Shown: piece after piece, positions 34,884 through 43,525 of the stretch
How positions within the stretch are numbered: position 1 is the stretch's first letter
Layout: the number at the start of each line of letters is the position of its first letter
Assembly: GCF_018070345.1 (NCBI RefSeq)
Contig: NZ_JAGPXX010000021.1
Span: forward strand, 40,154 to 104,153
Origin: Streptomyces sp. F63
GTDB lineage: Bacteria > Actinomycetota > Actinomycetes > Streptomycetales > Streptomycetaceae
Length of the DNA: 64,000 nucleotides
Direction: 5' to 3'
Position numbers and translations under genes: made by a program
The notes under the pieces: generated by a model
The model's input: the letters and a program-made list of their open reading frames with translations, nothing else
The model's database searches: none
Told to the model about the DNA's origin: nothing

Positions 34884-36032
34884 TCAGCCGAACTGCTGCT
34901 CCAGATCCTGGAGTTTTCGCTCCAGGGAGTCGAGGCGGGGAATTGTCAGGGTGTCGTCCTCCGCCGTGAGGTCGACGGTCCGGGGTGCGCGCTCCGTACG
35001 TCCGCCGCGCGGGTCGGCGCCGGCGCCGGAGGGGGATCCGGAGCTTTCGGGGGCGTCAGTCCGGTCGACGCGGACGGCCTGCAGGAGCGGGCCGCCGGCC
35101 GCCGGGGAGTCCGCGGAGGAGGAAGGGAGTGCTGCCGGCTGTCCCTCCGCTCTGGCGGGCTCCGAGCCGGCTTGGGCGGTGCCGGCCGGCAGCAGCCCGG
35201 GCAGCTCGACCTGGCGGCCGCCCCGGACCCGCCCCCACACCCGGTGCTGCCGGTGGAGGGCCTTGATGCGGGCGCGCTCGCGCTTCTCCTCGTCCCGCCG
35301 GCGCTGCCGGTCCTGCTGCTTCTGGCGCCGGTCCTCACGGACCTCGTCGACCGCCTCGTCCAGTGAGCGCACGCCCTCCAGCAGCATCAGCGACCACGCG
35401 GCGAAGGTCTCGCGCGGGGCGCGCAGCCAGCGGACGACGCGGATCTGCGGCAGCGGCCGCGGGACGAGACCCTGCTCGCGCAGCGCCGCCCGGCGGGTCT
35501 GCTTGAGCGCCCGGTCGAAGAGGACCGCGGCCGACAGGGACATCCCGGCGAAGAACTGCGGGGCGCCCGCGTGGCCGAGGCCGCGGGGGGCGTGCACCCA
35601 GTTGAACCAGGCCGCCGCGCCGGCGAACGTCCAGACGAGCAGCCGGGAGCCAAGGGCCGCGTCACCGTGGCTGGCCTCCCGCACCGCCAGGACCGAGCAG
35701 AACATCGCCGCGCCGTCGAGCCCGAAGGGGACCAGATACTCCCAGCCGCCGGAGAGGTTGAGGTTCTGCCGGCCGAAGCCGACCAGGCCGTGGAAGGAGA
35801 GGGCGGCGGCGACCGCGGCACAGCAGAACAGCAGGATGTACGAGGCGGAGCCGTAGAAGGCCTCCTTGCGCCGCCGGCGTTCCTCGCTGCGCTCCCAGGA
35901 GTCGGTGAGTTTGCCCTCATCCCCGGCCGCCGAGCGCCGGCCGCGGGCGAGGACCACCGCCGCGCCCGCGATGCCGACGAGCAACACCGCGCCCGGCAAC
36001 ACCCAGTTCAGCGCCATGTCCGTCAGTCTCAT
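34884..36032 (-). CDS. DUF2637 membrane protein (SpdB-like)
   Basis: A 382-residue protein. An N-terminal membrane helix (about 9-28) is followed by a charged segment, then several hydrophobic helices between about 62 and 180 with SYILLFCCAAVAAALSFHGL and PFGLDGAAMFCSVLAVREA, the DUF2637 signature. The rest is a basic coiled-coil-like stretch (VREDRRQKQQDRQRRRDEEKR) and a Ser/Gly/Pro-rich tail that ends in a short helix, RLDSLERKLQDLEQQF. DUF2637 proteins include plasmid spread proteins (Spd) and chromosomal homologues of unknown role. ATG 36032 was chosen because the upstream extension lacks family character. Confidence 0.85.
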   Translation of the reverse strand: MRLTDMALNWVLPGAVLLVGIAGAAVVLARGRRSAAGDEGKLTDSWERSEERRRRKEAFYGSASYILLFCCAAVAAALSFHGLVGFGRQNLNLSGGWEYLVPFGLDGAAMFCSVLAVREASHGDAALGSRLLVWTFAGAAAWFNWVHAPRGLGHAGAPQFFAGMSLSAAVLFDRALKQTRRAALREQGLVPRPLPQIRVVRWLRAPRETFAAWSLMLLEGVRSLDEAVDEVREDRRQKQQDRQRRRDEEKRERARIKALHRQHRVWGRVRGGRQVELPGLLPAGTAQAGSEPARAEGQPAALPSSSADSPAAGGPLLQAVRVDRTDAPESSGSPSGAGADPRGGRTERAPRTVDLTAEDDTLTIPRLDSLERKLQDLEQQFG

Positions 36033-36180
36033 CTCGGGCCCCTCGCCTCGCTTCCGTCCCGCCCGTGCCGAATCGCGTGCGGTCTTGCCCGCGACATCTT
36101 GGCGGAAGCGGTGATGGCCCCAGGGCGATTCCGGGCAACGGATCGGCAATGGGCAGAAGACGCGATCGAAGATATGCCTA

Positions 36181-36213
36181 CATGATCAGAACCGATCGAA
36201 TCGTCTGATCATG
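36181..36213. promoter_or_regulatory. 10-bp-arm inverted repeat, likely operator
   Basis: CATGATCAGA (36181-36190) and its exact complement (36204-36213) flank a 13-base centre that includes CGATCG. It lies in an AT-rich patch 149 bases before the DUF2637 start and is the best operator candidate for that gene. TetR-type sites have this form. The remainder of the gap 36033-36407 holds only the repeat that follows. Confidence 0.5.
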
Positions 36214-36220
36214 TGGACAC

Positions 36221-36268
36221 AAGGCGGAAGGCGGAAGGCGGAAGGCGGAAGGCGGAAGGCGGAAGGCG
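36221..36268. repeat. 7-bp tandem repeat AAGGCGG, about 7 copies
   Basis: Six perfect copies plus a partial seventh, 8 bases from the inverted repeat. A 7-base unit changes frame with copy number, so it would not be tolerated in a gene; a noncoding or regulatory-spacing role is more likely. Confidence 0.95.
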
Positions 36269-36407
36269 CCCCTGGGGTCGGGGGCTCGTTCCCCGGCGTG
36301 AGGGTTTGTCCGATGCCTTGCCCGGACAGGCCGCTGTGATCGCCGTGACGGCGGCGGCCGCGGCGAGGGTGCCGGCCGGTTACGGGACCGGCGCGGCGCC
36401 CGTGCGG

Positions 36408-37241
36408 TCAGGCGCCGCTGAGCCGTGCCACGCGCTCCGCGTCGCAGGTGCGCGGGCAGGTGACGCAGGTGTCCTCCGGCCGCAGGGTGTAGAACATGCA
36501 GCAGCTCGCCCGGTCGCGGGTGGACAGGGCCTCCCCGGCGGGCCCGGTCAGCTCGCGGAAGGACGGAGCGCCGACGAACGGCTTCGTGGCGCCGGGCAGC
36601 AGCGCCTCCAGCTCCGTGATCGCCCGGCGTTCCTCACCGAGCAGGTGGCCGGTGTACCAGAGGCTTTCGACGATCTCGTCGGTGGCCATGCCCCACATGG
36701 CGCGCGGCCCGCGCCGCATCCGGGGGCGGAAGCCCTCCAGCACCGGTTCCAGATGCTCGGCGAGCGCCCCGCGCACCTCGGCCCGCAGCGCGTCCTCGCC
36801 GCTGACCACCCGGGCACCCGGCAGTCCGGCCGCCGGATCGTCCGGGAGGCACGCGAACTCCCGGATCCGCGCGGTCCACCGGCCCTGTCCGCGATGGAAC
36901 GACACCTCACCGGGCGTCAGTCGCGGCACGCGGCGCAGCAGGAACCACGGAACCGTGACGAGCAGGCACGCCGACCAGGCGTAGCGGTGCAGTGCGAAAC
37001 CGGCGGTCACATCCGGCCGGGCCGGCCGCCCGTAGTTGCGGATGATCTCCGCTTCTTCGGCGGCCAGACAGGCGTCGAGGGCCGGGCCGCCCGACGCCAG
37101 CTCGCGGGCGGTGACCCAGCCACCGCCCGAGCGCGGAGCGCCCTCCAGCAGCCGCACGGTGGGGAGCGCCTCGGCGAGCCGGGCGTAGGCCCCCGCCACG
37201 GGGTGGTGCGAGAGGGCCGGGACGGCCGGTGCCACGGACAT
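36408..37241 (-). CDS. FhuF-like siderophore iron reductase, (2Fe-2S)
   Basis: A 277-residue protein. The C-terminal SCCMFYTLRPEDTCVTCPRTC supplies the C-C-x10-C-x2-C ligand set of the FhuF [2Fe-2S] cluster, and the central part resembles the IucA/IucC-C/FhuF family (GQGRWTARIREFACLPDD). FhuF-type proteins release iron from hydroxamate siderophores by reduction in the cytoplasm. An iron box lies 31 bases upstream, so it should be induced by iron starvation together with the desferrioxamine genes at 50-61 kb. No siderophore gene adjoins it. The GTP/NAD partner is unknown. Confidence 0.88.
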   Translation of the reverse strand: MSVAPAVPALSHHPVAGAYARLAEALPTVRLLEGAPRSGGGWVTARELASGGPALDACLAAEEAEIIRNYGRPARPDVTAGFALHRYAWSACLLVTVPWFLLRRVPRLTPGEVSFHRGQGRWTARIREFACLPDDPAAGLPGARVVSGEDALRAEVRGALAEHLEPVLEGFRPRMRRGPRAMWGMATDEIVESLWYTGHLLGEERRAITELEALLPGATKPFVGAPSFRELTGPAGEALSTRDRASCCMFYTLRPEDTCVTCPRTCDAERVARLSGA

Positions 37242-37271
37242 GCGGGGACCACCAACTCAACGCGATCGTTT

Positions 37272-37290
37272 GCAGGTAAGCCTTACCTTA
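37272..37290 (-). promoter_or_regulatory. iron box (DmdR1/IdeR type) of FhuF-like gene
   Basis: Read on the minus strand, TAAGGTAAGGCTTACCTGC agrees with the Streptomyces DmdR1 consensus TTAGGTTAGGCTCACCTAA at 14 of 19 positions. It sits 31 bases before the FhuF-like start, where bound repressor would block transcription when iron is plentiful. Confidence 0.75.
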
Positions 37291-37359
37291 CCCGACGTCC
37301 CGGATCTTTGACGCGCCGACTGGTCCGCCTATCGTTCCGGGGAACCACTGGAGGACCCG

Positions 37360-38352
37360 ATGGAGCAGTCACGCGCCGCAGCGGCCGGGGGGAGCGGAGC
37401 AGCCGGGCAGGGCGCGGGAGCGCCACGGCCGGGAGGCTCCCCGCCGGTGGGGGAAGCCCGTCCCGGCGAGGCGGTACGCGAGGGGCACGGGCCCGGCTCG
37501 TACGGCGCCCGGGCACGGGGCGGACAGCGGCCGGGCCCACCCGGGCGGGCGCCCCGCGGCCGGGGAGAGCCCGGCCCGCGGGAGACCGGGCCGGGGGGAG
37601 ACGGCGGGGAAGGGCACCCGGGGAGCGACCACGCGCGGGACGGGCACGCCCACGGCACGGGCGAGCAGCCGGACGGGGCGGCGCGGACCCCCGCCCGGCC
37701 GGTGCCGCGCAGACCTCCCGCCCGCCACTCCGTGCGCGGCCAGATCCTGGACGCGCTCCGTGCCGCGCTGGTCGGCGGGGACCTCCTGCCCGGCGAGGTG
37801 TACTCGGCGCCGGCCCTCGCCGCGCGGTTCGGGGTCTCCCCGACCCCCGTGCGGGAGGCGATGCAGCGGCTCACCACGGAGGGCGCCGTGGAGGTCGTCC
37901 CCAACCGGGGATTCCGGGTGGCCCGCCGCAGCGAGCGCGACCTCGCCGAACTGGCCGAGGTGCGCGCCCTGCTGGAAGTGCCGGTGATACTCCGCCTGGC
38001 GCGCACCCGTCCGCCCGGCAGCTGGGAGGAGCTGCGCCCGCTCGCCGCGGCCGGTGTGGCGGCGGCCGCCCGGGGCGACCGGGTCGGTTACACCGAGGCG
38101 GACCGCGCCTTCCACCACGCGCTGCTCGCCCTCTCGGGAAACCGCCAGCTCGCCGTGATCGGCGACGAGCTGTACCGGCGGAGCCAGACACCGGCCGGCC
38201 GCGGCGGGGCGCCCGTGAGCGCGGACCTCCTGGCGGCCGCGGCCGAGCACGACGCCCTGCTGGACGCTCTGGCCGCCGGCGACGCGGCGGTCGTCGAGCA
38301 GCTCGTCCGCGGGCACTTCACCGGCGCCCGGCCACATCCCCATCCCCGCTGA
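37360..38352 (+). CDS. GntR family regulator (FadR subgroup)
   Basis: A 330-residue regulator with an unusually long N-terminus: about 125 residues of Gly/Pro/Arg-rich disordered sequence precede the winged helix (RGQILDALRAALVGGDLLPGEVYSAPALAARFGVSPTPVREAMQRL). The all-helical FCD ligand domain follows (ERDLAELAEVRALLEV to AAEHDALLDALAAGDAAVVEQLVRGHF). FCD-type GntR proteins sense small carboxylates. ATG 37360 follows GGAGG, and TATCGT upstream is a plausible -10 box. No catabolic gene adjoins, so the target is unknown. A start near 37700 would remove the disordered part but lacks a good ribosome site. Confidence 0.85.
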   Translation: MEQSRAAAAGGSGAAGQGAGAPRPGGSPPVGEARPGEAVREGHGPGSYGARARGGQRPGPPGRAPRGRGEPGPRETGPGGDGGEGHPGSDHARDGHAHGTGEQPDGAARTPARPVPRRPPARHSVRGQILDALRAALVGGDLLPGEVYSAPALAARFGVSPTPVREAMQRLTTEGAVEVVPNRGFRVARRSERDLAELAEVRALLEVPVILRLARTRPPGSWEELRPLAAAGVAAAARGDRVGYTEADRAFHHALLALSGNRQLAVIGDELYRRSQTPAGRGGAPVSADLLAAAAEHDALLDALAAGDAAVVEQLVRGHFTGARPHPHPR

Positions 38353-38745
38353 ATCCCCGCGGCCCGGACGCCCGGTACCCGGACCCCCCCGGTTCGCCCC
38401 CTGTTGTCCCCACGGGCGTCCTGCCGGGGCCCCGTGGGGCCGTGGCCTGCCTCCGCGTCCCGTCGGGCGGGTGAGCCGACGAGGCGAGATGAGACGTGGA
38501 GTTCCGGGTCCGGGTTCCGGATGCGTGGCAGATCCGTCGCGGAGCACGGCGAGCAGGACGCTCGGAACGCCTTTGCGGGGCGGGGCGGGCGAGGCGGAGG
38601 CGGGTCCGGGCACGGGGGTGCCCGGGGTCAGGTGTGTGCCGCGTTGACGCACGGCCGGCGCGGGGCGGGTTCCGGGCCGGGTCCGAGACGGGGAAGCTCG
38701 CGGTGCTTTCCGCGGGTCCGGACCCGTGCGCGCCTTCGGCGGTGC

Positions 38746-38775
38746 CGGCGGGCCGGATCCGGTCCCGGCCCGCCG
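38746..38775. terminator. stem-loop between convergent GntR and TPR genes
   Basis: Perfect 11-bp inverted repeat (38746-38756 with 38765-38775) and an 8-base loop, 15 bases past the TPR gene stop. The rest of the 438-base gap (38353-38790) shows nothing else. Confidence 0.65.
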
Positions 38776-38790
38776 CGGGCCGGGGCGGAG

Positions 38791-39798
38791 TCAGTCGGGG
38801 CGGGGAAGGCCGCGGGGCGCGGCGGCCGCGGGGGGCGCTGCCGCCGTCGCGGCTGCCGGTGCGGTGGCTTCGCCGGCCGTCCTGACGGCCGTGCCGTCCA
38901 CCGCATCCGCGGACGGCGCCGCGTTCCCGTCCGCGGCGCCGTCCGCGGTCCGAGCCGCTGCGGCCGTGGCGGCTTCCGCCGCTTCCGCCGCTTCCGCCGC
39001 GCCGTCGGCGGCGGGCCGCAGCCGGTCCGCCAGCCAGGACGGGACGTCGCCCAGCAGCCGCACCAGCCGCAGGGCCTCCGCCCGCAGCCGCGACGCCTCG
39101 GGCTCCGGCTCGACATCGGCCAGCGCCGACAGGGCCGGGGCGATGCCGATCAGGTAGCCGAGCTCCTCGCGGATGCGCAGCGACTCCGTGAACCCGCGCC
39201 GGGCCTCCGCCCGGTTGCCCTCCTGCTCCGCCGCCGAGGCCAGATGCCGCCAGGTGAACGAGAGCAGCAGCGCGTCGCCGAGCGCCGAGGCGCCCGCGTG
39301 CGCGCGGGCGAACGCGGCCTGCGCGCCGCGCGGGTCCCCGGCCAGGTGCTGGGCGACGAGGCCGCGCCGGAAGTCGAGCAGCGGGCGGTTCGGGGAGCCG
39401 GGCGGGAGGAGAGCGGCGGCGCGGCCGAGCGCCGAGCGGGCCTCGTCGGCGCGGTCCCGTACCCCGAAGAGGGTGGAGGCGTAGGCCAGATGGCCGCGCT
39501 CGCAGGCGGCGCCGCCCCGTTCCTCGTCGCCCGCGGCCAGGGCCTCGGCGGCGCGGAGGGCGTCGTCGGCCTCCTCCCAGCCCGTGGCCGTGAACAGGCA
39601 CCGTTCCACCAGGATGGTGGTGCGTCCGAGAGCGGCGGCGGAATCCGTGACGGCCGAGGGGGCGAGCAGCGCGGCGGCGTCCTCCCAGCAGCCGCGGGAG
39701 CGGAGCCGCCACACGGCGCTCTGGAGCGGGTCCTCCCAGGGGACCGGTCCCACAGCGGTGTTCTTCGGTCCAGAACGTGACATGGCGGTATCCGCCAC
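38791..39798 (-). CDS. TPR-like helical repeat protein
   Basis: A 335-residue protein made mostly of helix-turn-helix pairs at about residues 20-260 with TPR-like spacing, for example PRGAQAAFARAHAGASALGDALLLSFTWRHLASAAEQEGNRAEARRGFTESL compressed into paired helices. The last 65 residues are Ala/Thr/Asp low-complexity. No enzymatic motif is seen. GTG 39798 has GGGAGGG close in front (short spacing); ATG 39783 is the alternative. Such proteins usually bind partner proteins, and some relatives count cell-status signals. Two dyads upstream suggest regulated expression. Confidence 0.65.
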   Translation of the reverse strand: MADTAMSRSGPKNTAVGPVPWEDPLQSAVWRLRSRGCWEDAAALLAPSAVTDSAAALGRTTILVERCLFTATGWEEADDALRAAEALAAGDEERGGAACERGHLAYASTLFGVRDRADEARSALGRAAALLPPGSPNRPLLDFRRGLVAQHLAGDPRGAQAAFARAHAGASALGDALLLSFTWRHLASAAEQEGNRAEARRGFTESLRIREELGYLIGIAPALSALADVEPEPEASRLRAEALRLVRLLGDVPSWLADRLRPAADGAAEAAEAAEAATAAAARTADGAADGNAAPSADAVDGTAVRTAGEATAPAAATAAAPPAAAAPRGLPRPD

Positions 39799-39881
39799 AT
39801 TCCCTCCCCATGCGCGCCGTCGAGCCCGGAAAGCCGTGGGCGAATCTCAGCACGAATCACGGTGCCCAGCCAAGGGGTTGG

Positions 39882-39927
39882 GTGAACGGATTCACAAAGC
39901 CCGCGAGAGTGCTGTGACCCAGGTCAC
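39882..39927. promoter_or_regulatory. two dyads upstream of TPR gene, one Crp-like
   Basis: GTGAACGGATTCAC (39882-39895) and GTGACCCAGGTCAC (39914-39927) are both symmetric. The second fits the Streptomyces Crp pattern GTGNCNNGNCAC. They are 84-129 bases upstream of the TPR gene. The remaining gap up to 40319 shows no gene. Confidence 0.45.
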
Positions 39928-40319
39928 GCGCAGGATAGCGGGCTTCGGGAGGGCCCCGGCGCGCGGGGGGCCGGGGCCGTGTCGCCGCCTCGGCGGCACC
40001 GCTCGCGGCGGTCCGTGCCCCACCGGCCGGCTGCCGTCCGCCCCGCGAACCGGTCGGGAGGAGGCCGGCCCTCCGGGGCGGGCCCGTCCGCGCCGCCCGC
40101 CCCGCACGAAAGGAGCGGGGGATACCGTTCGGCGGGCCCGTCGGCGAACGCGGCTGTCCCGGCCGGTGTGGTGCCCTGGTGTCCGGCCGGACACCGCGCG
40201 TACGCCCGCGCCCGGCCCGCGCCCGGTTCCGGCCCGTCCGCCGGGACGGAACGTGACGGGCCGGGCCCGGAGGCGCGGCACGGGCGGCCTCCGCGCCGCG
40301 TGCGGTCCCGCCGCCCGGG

Positions 40320-42098
40320 TCAGCTCATCCGCAGGGCCAGGAAGAAGTCGAGCTTGTCCTCCAGGCGGGACAGGTCCCGGCCCGTCAACTGCTCGATGCG
40401 GCCGACCCGGTACCGCAGGGTGTTGACGTGGAGGTGGAGCCGGGCCGCGCAGCGGGTCCAGGAGCCGTCGCTGTCGAGGAAGGCGTCCAGGGTGGGGACC
40501 AGTTCCGCCCGGTGCCGGCGGTCGTAGTCCCGCAGCGGCTCCAGCAGGCGCGTGGTGAACGCGCGCCGCACGTCGTCCGGCACGAACGGGAGCAGCAGGA
40601 CGTGCGAGGCCAGCTCCTGGTGTCCGGCGGCGCACACCCGGCCCGGCCGGGCCGCGGCCACCCGGCGGGCGTGCCGGGCCTCCTCCAGGGCGCCGCGCAG
40701 CCCCTCGGGGGTGAGCACCACCGCGCTGACGCCCAGCGTGAGCCGTCCGCCGCCCGCCTCCAGTCCGCGCCGCAGCGGTTCGCGCGCCGCCCCCAGCAGG
40801 TCTTCCGCCCGGATGCCTCCGCCGTCCGGGCCTCCGCCGTCCGGGCCTCCGCCGTCCGGGCCGGTGCCGTCCGGGCCTCCGCCGTCCGGGCGGGCCACCG
40901 CGGGCAGCGGTATCAGCGCGACGGCCTCGTCGCCGTCGCAGGCCACGGCGCTGCGGTCGGCCGGGTCCGGGCAGCCCGCGCGGGGGTCGAGGAGGATCTC
41001 CTCCAGCAGCGCCCGCGCCGCGGGCCCGCCGGCCCCGTCTCCGGCGGCGTCCTCCACCGGTCCGGCGCCGTCCCGTTCGAGCCGGGCGGACACGATCTGC
41101 CAGTGCGGCGCGCCGCCCGGTCCGGGAAGCAGCACGGGCGCGGCGGCCCGCAGCCGGGACGCGACCTCGGCGGGTGGCGCGCCGTCCCGCAGCAGCTCCA
41201 GTACCTCCTGCGCCAGCCGCCGCCCGACGGCCCGGGCGGCGTCCCGGCGGCCGCGCTCGGCGGCGATCAGCTGGGTGACGCCGTGCAGCAGGTCGAGCCG
41301 CTCGGCGGGCCAGTCCTCCGCGTCGGCCTCGACGGCCAGCAGCCAGTCGGAGAGCACGGCCGCGGGCGCGTCGCCGGTTTCCCGGGCCGAGGCGGGGCCG
41401 GTGGCGCGGACGGGGAAGAGCGAGTGGACGGAGCCGGAGGTGGTGAAACGGTGCGGGGCCGGCCGCCCTGCCGCCTCCGCGGCCAGGTGCTCGCCCGCGA
41501 GCGCGGAGCACAGCTCCGGGGCCGGCCGCTGCCCGCCCGTGTCCGGTCCGGCACCGGTTCCGGGCCCCGGCCCGGCGATGAGCCGGCCGGTGGGGGAGAG
41601 CACCCAGGCGCGCAGGTCCAGATCGCTGCCGAGCAGACCGAGGACCACCTCCGGGCCCCGGCCCGAAGGTCCGGCCGTCATCATCCTGCGGTGCCGGTCG
41701 ACGACGGCGGCCAGATCGCCGGCCCGCTCGCCGGAGACCCGGCGCACCACGTGCTCCGTGATGGTGGCGAACGCCACCTTCTCGTCCACCGCGAAGAGCG
41801 GCAGCCGGTGCCGCTCGCAGGCCGCCACCAGGTCGTCCGGGACGGCACGCAGCTCGGCCTCGCCCGCGGCCAGGCCCGCGGCGCCGGCCTCGGCGAGAAT
41901 CCGTGTGAACCGTTCCGAGTCCTCGGGCCCGTGGTGCCAGGCCAGGCCGCTGAGCACCAGTTCGCCGCCCGACAGATAGCGGCCGGGGTCGCGCAGGTCG
42001 GTCGTCATGACTCCGCGCACGGTGCGGTCCAGCTCCGCCTCGCCGCCGAGCAGGCGCAGGCCCAGGTTGTCGTTCTCCAGCAGTGCGCGGAGCCGCAT
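40320..42098 (-). CDS. PucR family transcriptional regulator
   Basis: A 592-residue full-length PucR protein. The N-terminal PucR domain (RLRALLENDNLGLRLLGGEAELDRTVRGVMTTDLRDPGRYL...) recalls purine-catabolism regulators. A middle region contains a 15-bp coding repeat (about 40812-40890, PDGGG units). The C-terminal HTH is LDAFLDSDGSWTRCAARLHLHVNTLRYRVGRIEQLTGRDL. PucR proteins control purine, GABA or proline catabolism; none of those genes is adjacent. ATG 42098 begins the family's usual first residues. The ligand is unknown. Confidence 0.9.
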   Translation of the reverse strand: MRLRALLENDNLGLRLLGGEAELDRTVRGVMTTDLRDPGRYLSGGELVLSGLAWHHGPEDSERFTRILAEAGAAGLAAGEAELRAVPDDLVAACERHRLPLFAVDEKVAFATITEHVVRRVSGERAGDLAAVVDRHRRMMTAGPSGRGPEVVLGLLGSDLDLRAWVLSPTGRLIAGPGPGTGAGPDTGGQRPAPELCSALAGEHLAAEAAGRPAPHRFTTSGSVHSLFPVRATGPASARETGDAPAAVLSDWLLAVEADAEDWPAERLDLLHGVTQLIAAERGRRDAARAVGRRLAQEVLELLRDGAPPAEVASRLRAAAPVLLPGPGGAPHWQIVSARLERDGAGPVEDAAGDGAGGPAARALLEEILLDPRAGCPDPADRSAVACDGDEAVALIPLPAVARPDGGGPDGTGPDGGGPDGGGPDGGGIRAEDLLGAAREPLRRGLEAGGGRLTLGVSAVVLTPEGLRGALEEARHARRVAAARPGRVCAAGHQELASHVLLLPFVPDDVRRAFTTRLLEPLRDYDRRHRAELVPTLDAFLDSDGSWTRCAARLHLHVNTLRYRVGRIEQLTGRDLSRLEDKLDFFLALRMS

Positions 42099-42329
42099 GC
42101 TCGCCCGCCGATCGTCGCGAGTGGGTGCAGGGGACGGTGTGGGGGAGAGGCGGGAGGACCGGTGGGAGCCGTGCCGGTGCCCGGGACCCGCCTTTTGTTC
42201 GAATCTACAAGAAGGGCCCCCCGGCCAGCCAATCGTGCCCGGGCACCCGCCCCGGCCGGGCCGTCCGCGTTCTCCCGGCAGCCCCGTGCGCGGTCGTCCC
42301 TCACGGACCCGGTGCTCGGGCGGGAGGTC

Positions 42330-43412
42330 TCAGGGCAGCAGCCCCGCCCGCCGCGCGGCCACGACGGCCTCCAGCCGGCTGTGCGCCCCCAGCCTCCGCA
42401 TCGCCGACCGCAGATACGCCTTCACCGTCTCCGGCCGCACCCCCAGCCGCTGCGCCGCGTCGGCGTTGGTCGCCCCCGCCGCCACACACGCCAGGACGTC
42501 CAGTTCGCGCGGTGCCAGCCCCGGACCGCCCGGGGCCTGGTGACGCTCCGCCCAGGGCTCCGCCGAACCGGCCTCGGCCAGCCGCTCGCAGACCGCCAGC
42601 ACCTCCTCCCGCAGCTCCGGATCCGCCACCCGCGGCGCCAGGGCGCGCAGCCGGGCATGCGCCTCACGCACCCTCTCCCACGCCGCCCCCGGCATCGCCC
42701 CGCCCCGCGTGCCCCGGTCACCGGGATCGCCCGCGGCGAGGGCCGGGGCGCCGGGAGCACGGGAGGCCCCGGGAACCGCGACGGCTCCCATGCCGCCGGG
42801 CCCGCCCGGCATCCCGCCCGGCGCCCTCACTCCGTCCGGCGCCCCGCTCGCCCCGCCGGCCACCCCCGCCGTCCCGCCCGCGAAGGCCCCCGCCGCCCCG
42901 GCCCGCCCCTCCGCCAGCAGCCGCTGTGCCTCGTCGCGCACCGCGAGGGTCCGCTCCAGCTCCCGCGCGGCGCCCATCGCGGCGTGCAGGGTGCGGTCAC
43001 CCAGCGGCACCGGCCGCCGCAGGGCCCCGTAGAGCACGCCCCGCACCTGCCGCCCCACGATCACCGGAACCGCGAGCACCGCGCGCAGACCCTCGGCCGT
43101 GACGGCGCCGTCGTACTCGTGGCTGATGGTCCGCGAGGCGGGGTAGTCGGTCACCGTCACCGGCCGGGACAGCGCCAGGGCCTTGCCGCCCAGGCCGTTG
43201 CCGGTCGTCACCGACAGGCCCGCCAGGGACCCGGTGGCCGCGCCGCTGAGCTCGCCGATGCGCAGCCGCGTGGGGTCCACCAGCAGCCCGCCGAAGGCCA
43301 CGGGCAGCCCGCTGGCCCGCCGCAGGCGCAGCAGCGCCGCCCTGACCTCGGCAGTCGCGCCCGGCGTACGCGGCCCGTCCGCCCGCGCGCCCCCGTGCTC
43401 CCGTTCGGCCAC
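42330..43412 (-). CDS. GAF-LuxR transcriptional regulator
   Basis: A 360-residue regulator with an N-terminal GAF-like sensor (VAFGGLLVDPTRLRIGELSG to AVLAVPVIVGRQVRGVLYGALR), a Gly/Pro/Ala linker and a C-terminal LuxR HTH (LAPRELDVLACVAAGATNADAAQRLGVRPETVKAYLRSAMRRLGAHSRLEAV). GTG 43412 was chosen over GTG 43451 because GGGGAGGGGAG lies 7 bases upstream of it. It is divergent from two acyl-CoA synthetase genes with a 113-base shared control region, so it probably governs them in response to an aromatic or acyl ligand. Confidence 0.88.
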   Translation of the reverse strand: MAEREHGGARADGPRTPGATAEVRAALLRLRRASGLPVAFGGLLVDPTRLRIGELSGAATGSLAGLSVTTGNGLGGKALALSRPVTVTDYPASRTISHEYDGAVTAEGLRAVLAVPVIVGRQVRGVLYGALRRPVPLGDRTLHAAMGAARELERTLAVRDEAQRLLAEGRAGAAGAFAGGTAGVAGGASGAPDGVRAPGGMPGGPGGMGAVAVPGASRAPGAPALAAGDPGDRGTRGGAMPGAAWERVREAHARLRALAPRVADPELREEVLAVCERLAEAGSAEPWAERHQAPGGPGLAPRELDVLACVAAGATNADAAQRLGVRPETVKAYLRSAMRRLGAHSRLEAVVAARRAGLLP

Positions 43413-43525
43413 GGTCAACTCCCCTCCCCCGTACGCATATACCGCCGTCACCCCCGTCCGGGGGTAGTGAGACGCAGGTCACTGCCTCAAGATGCTACTC
43501 AGCCGCACCACCACGAGGAGGACAG

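Noticed and set aside
38461..38545. Stretch that looked like a tRNA-type hairpin set near the GntR gene
   Set aside because: No cloverleaf, no acceptor stem pairing and no TTCGA loop in the right place.
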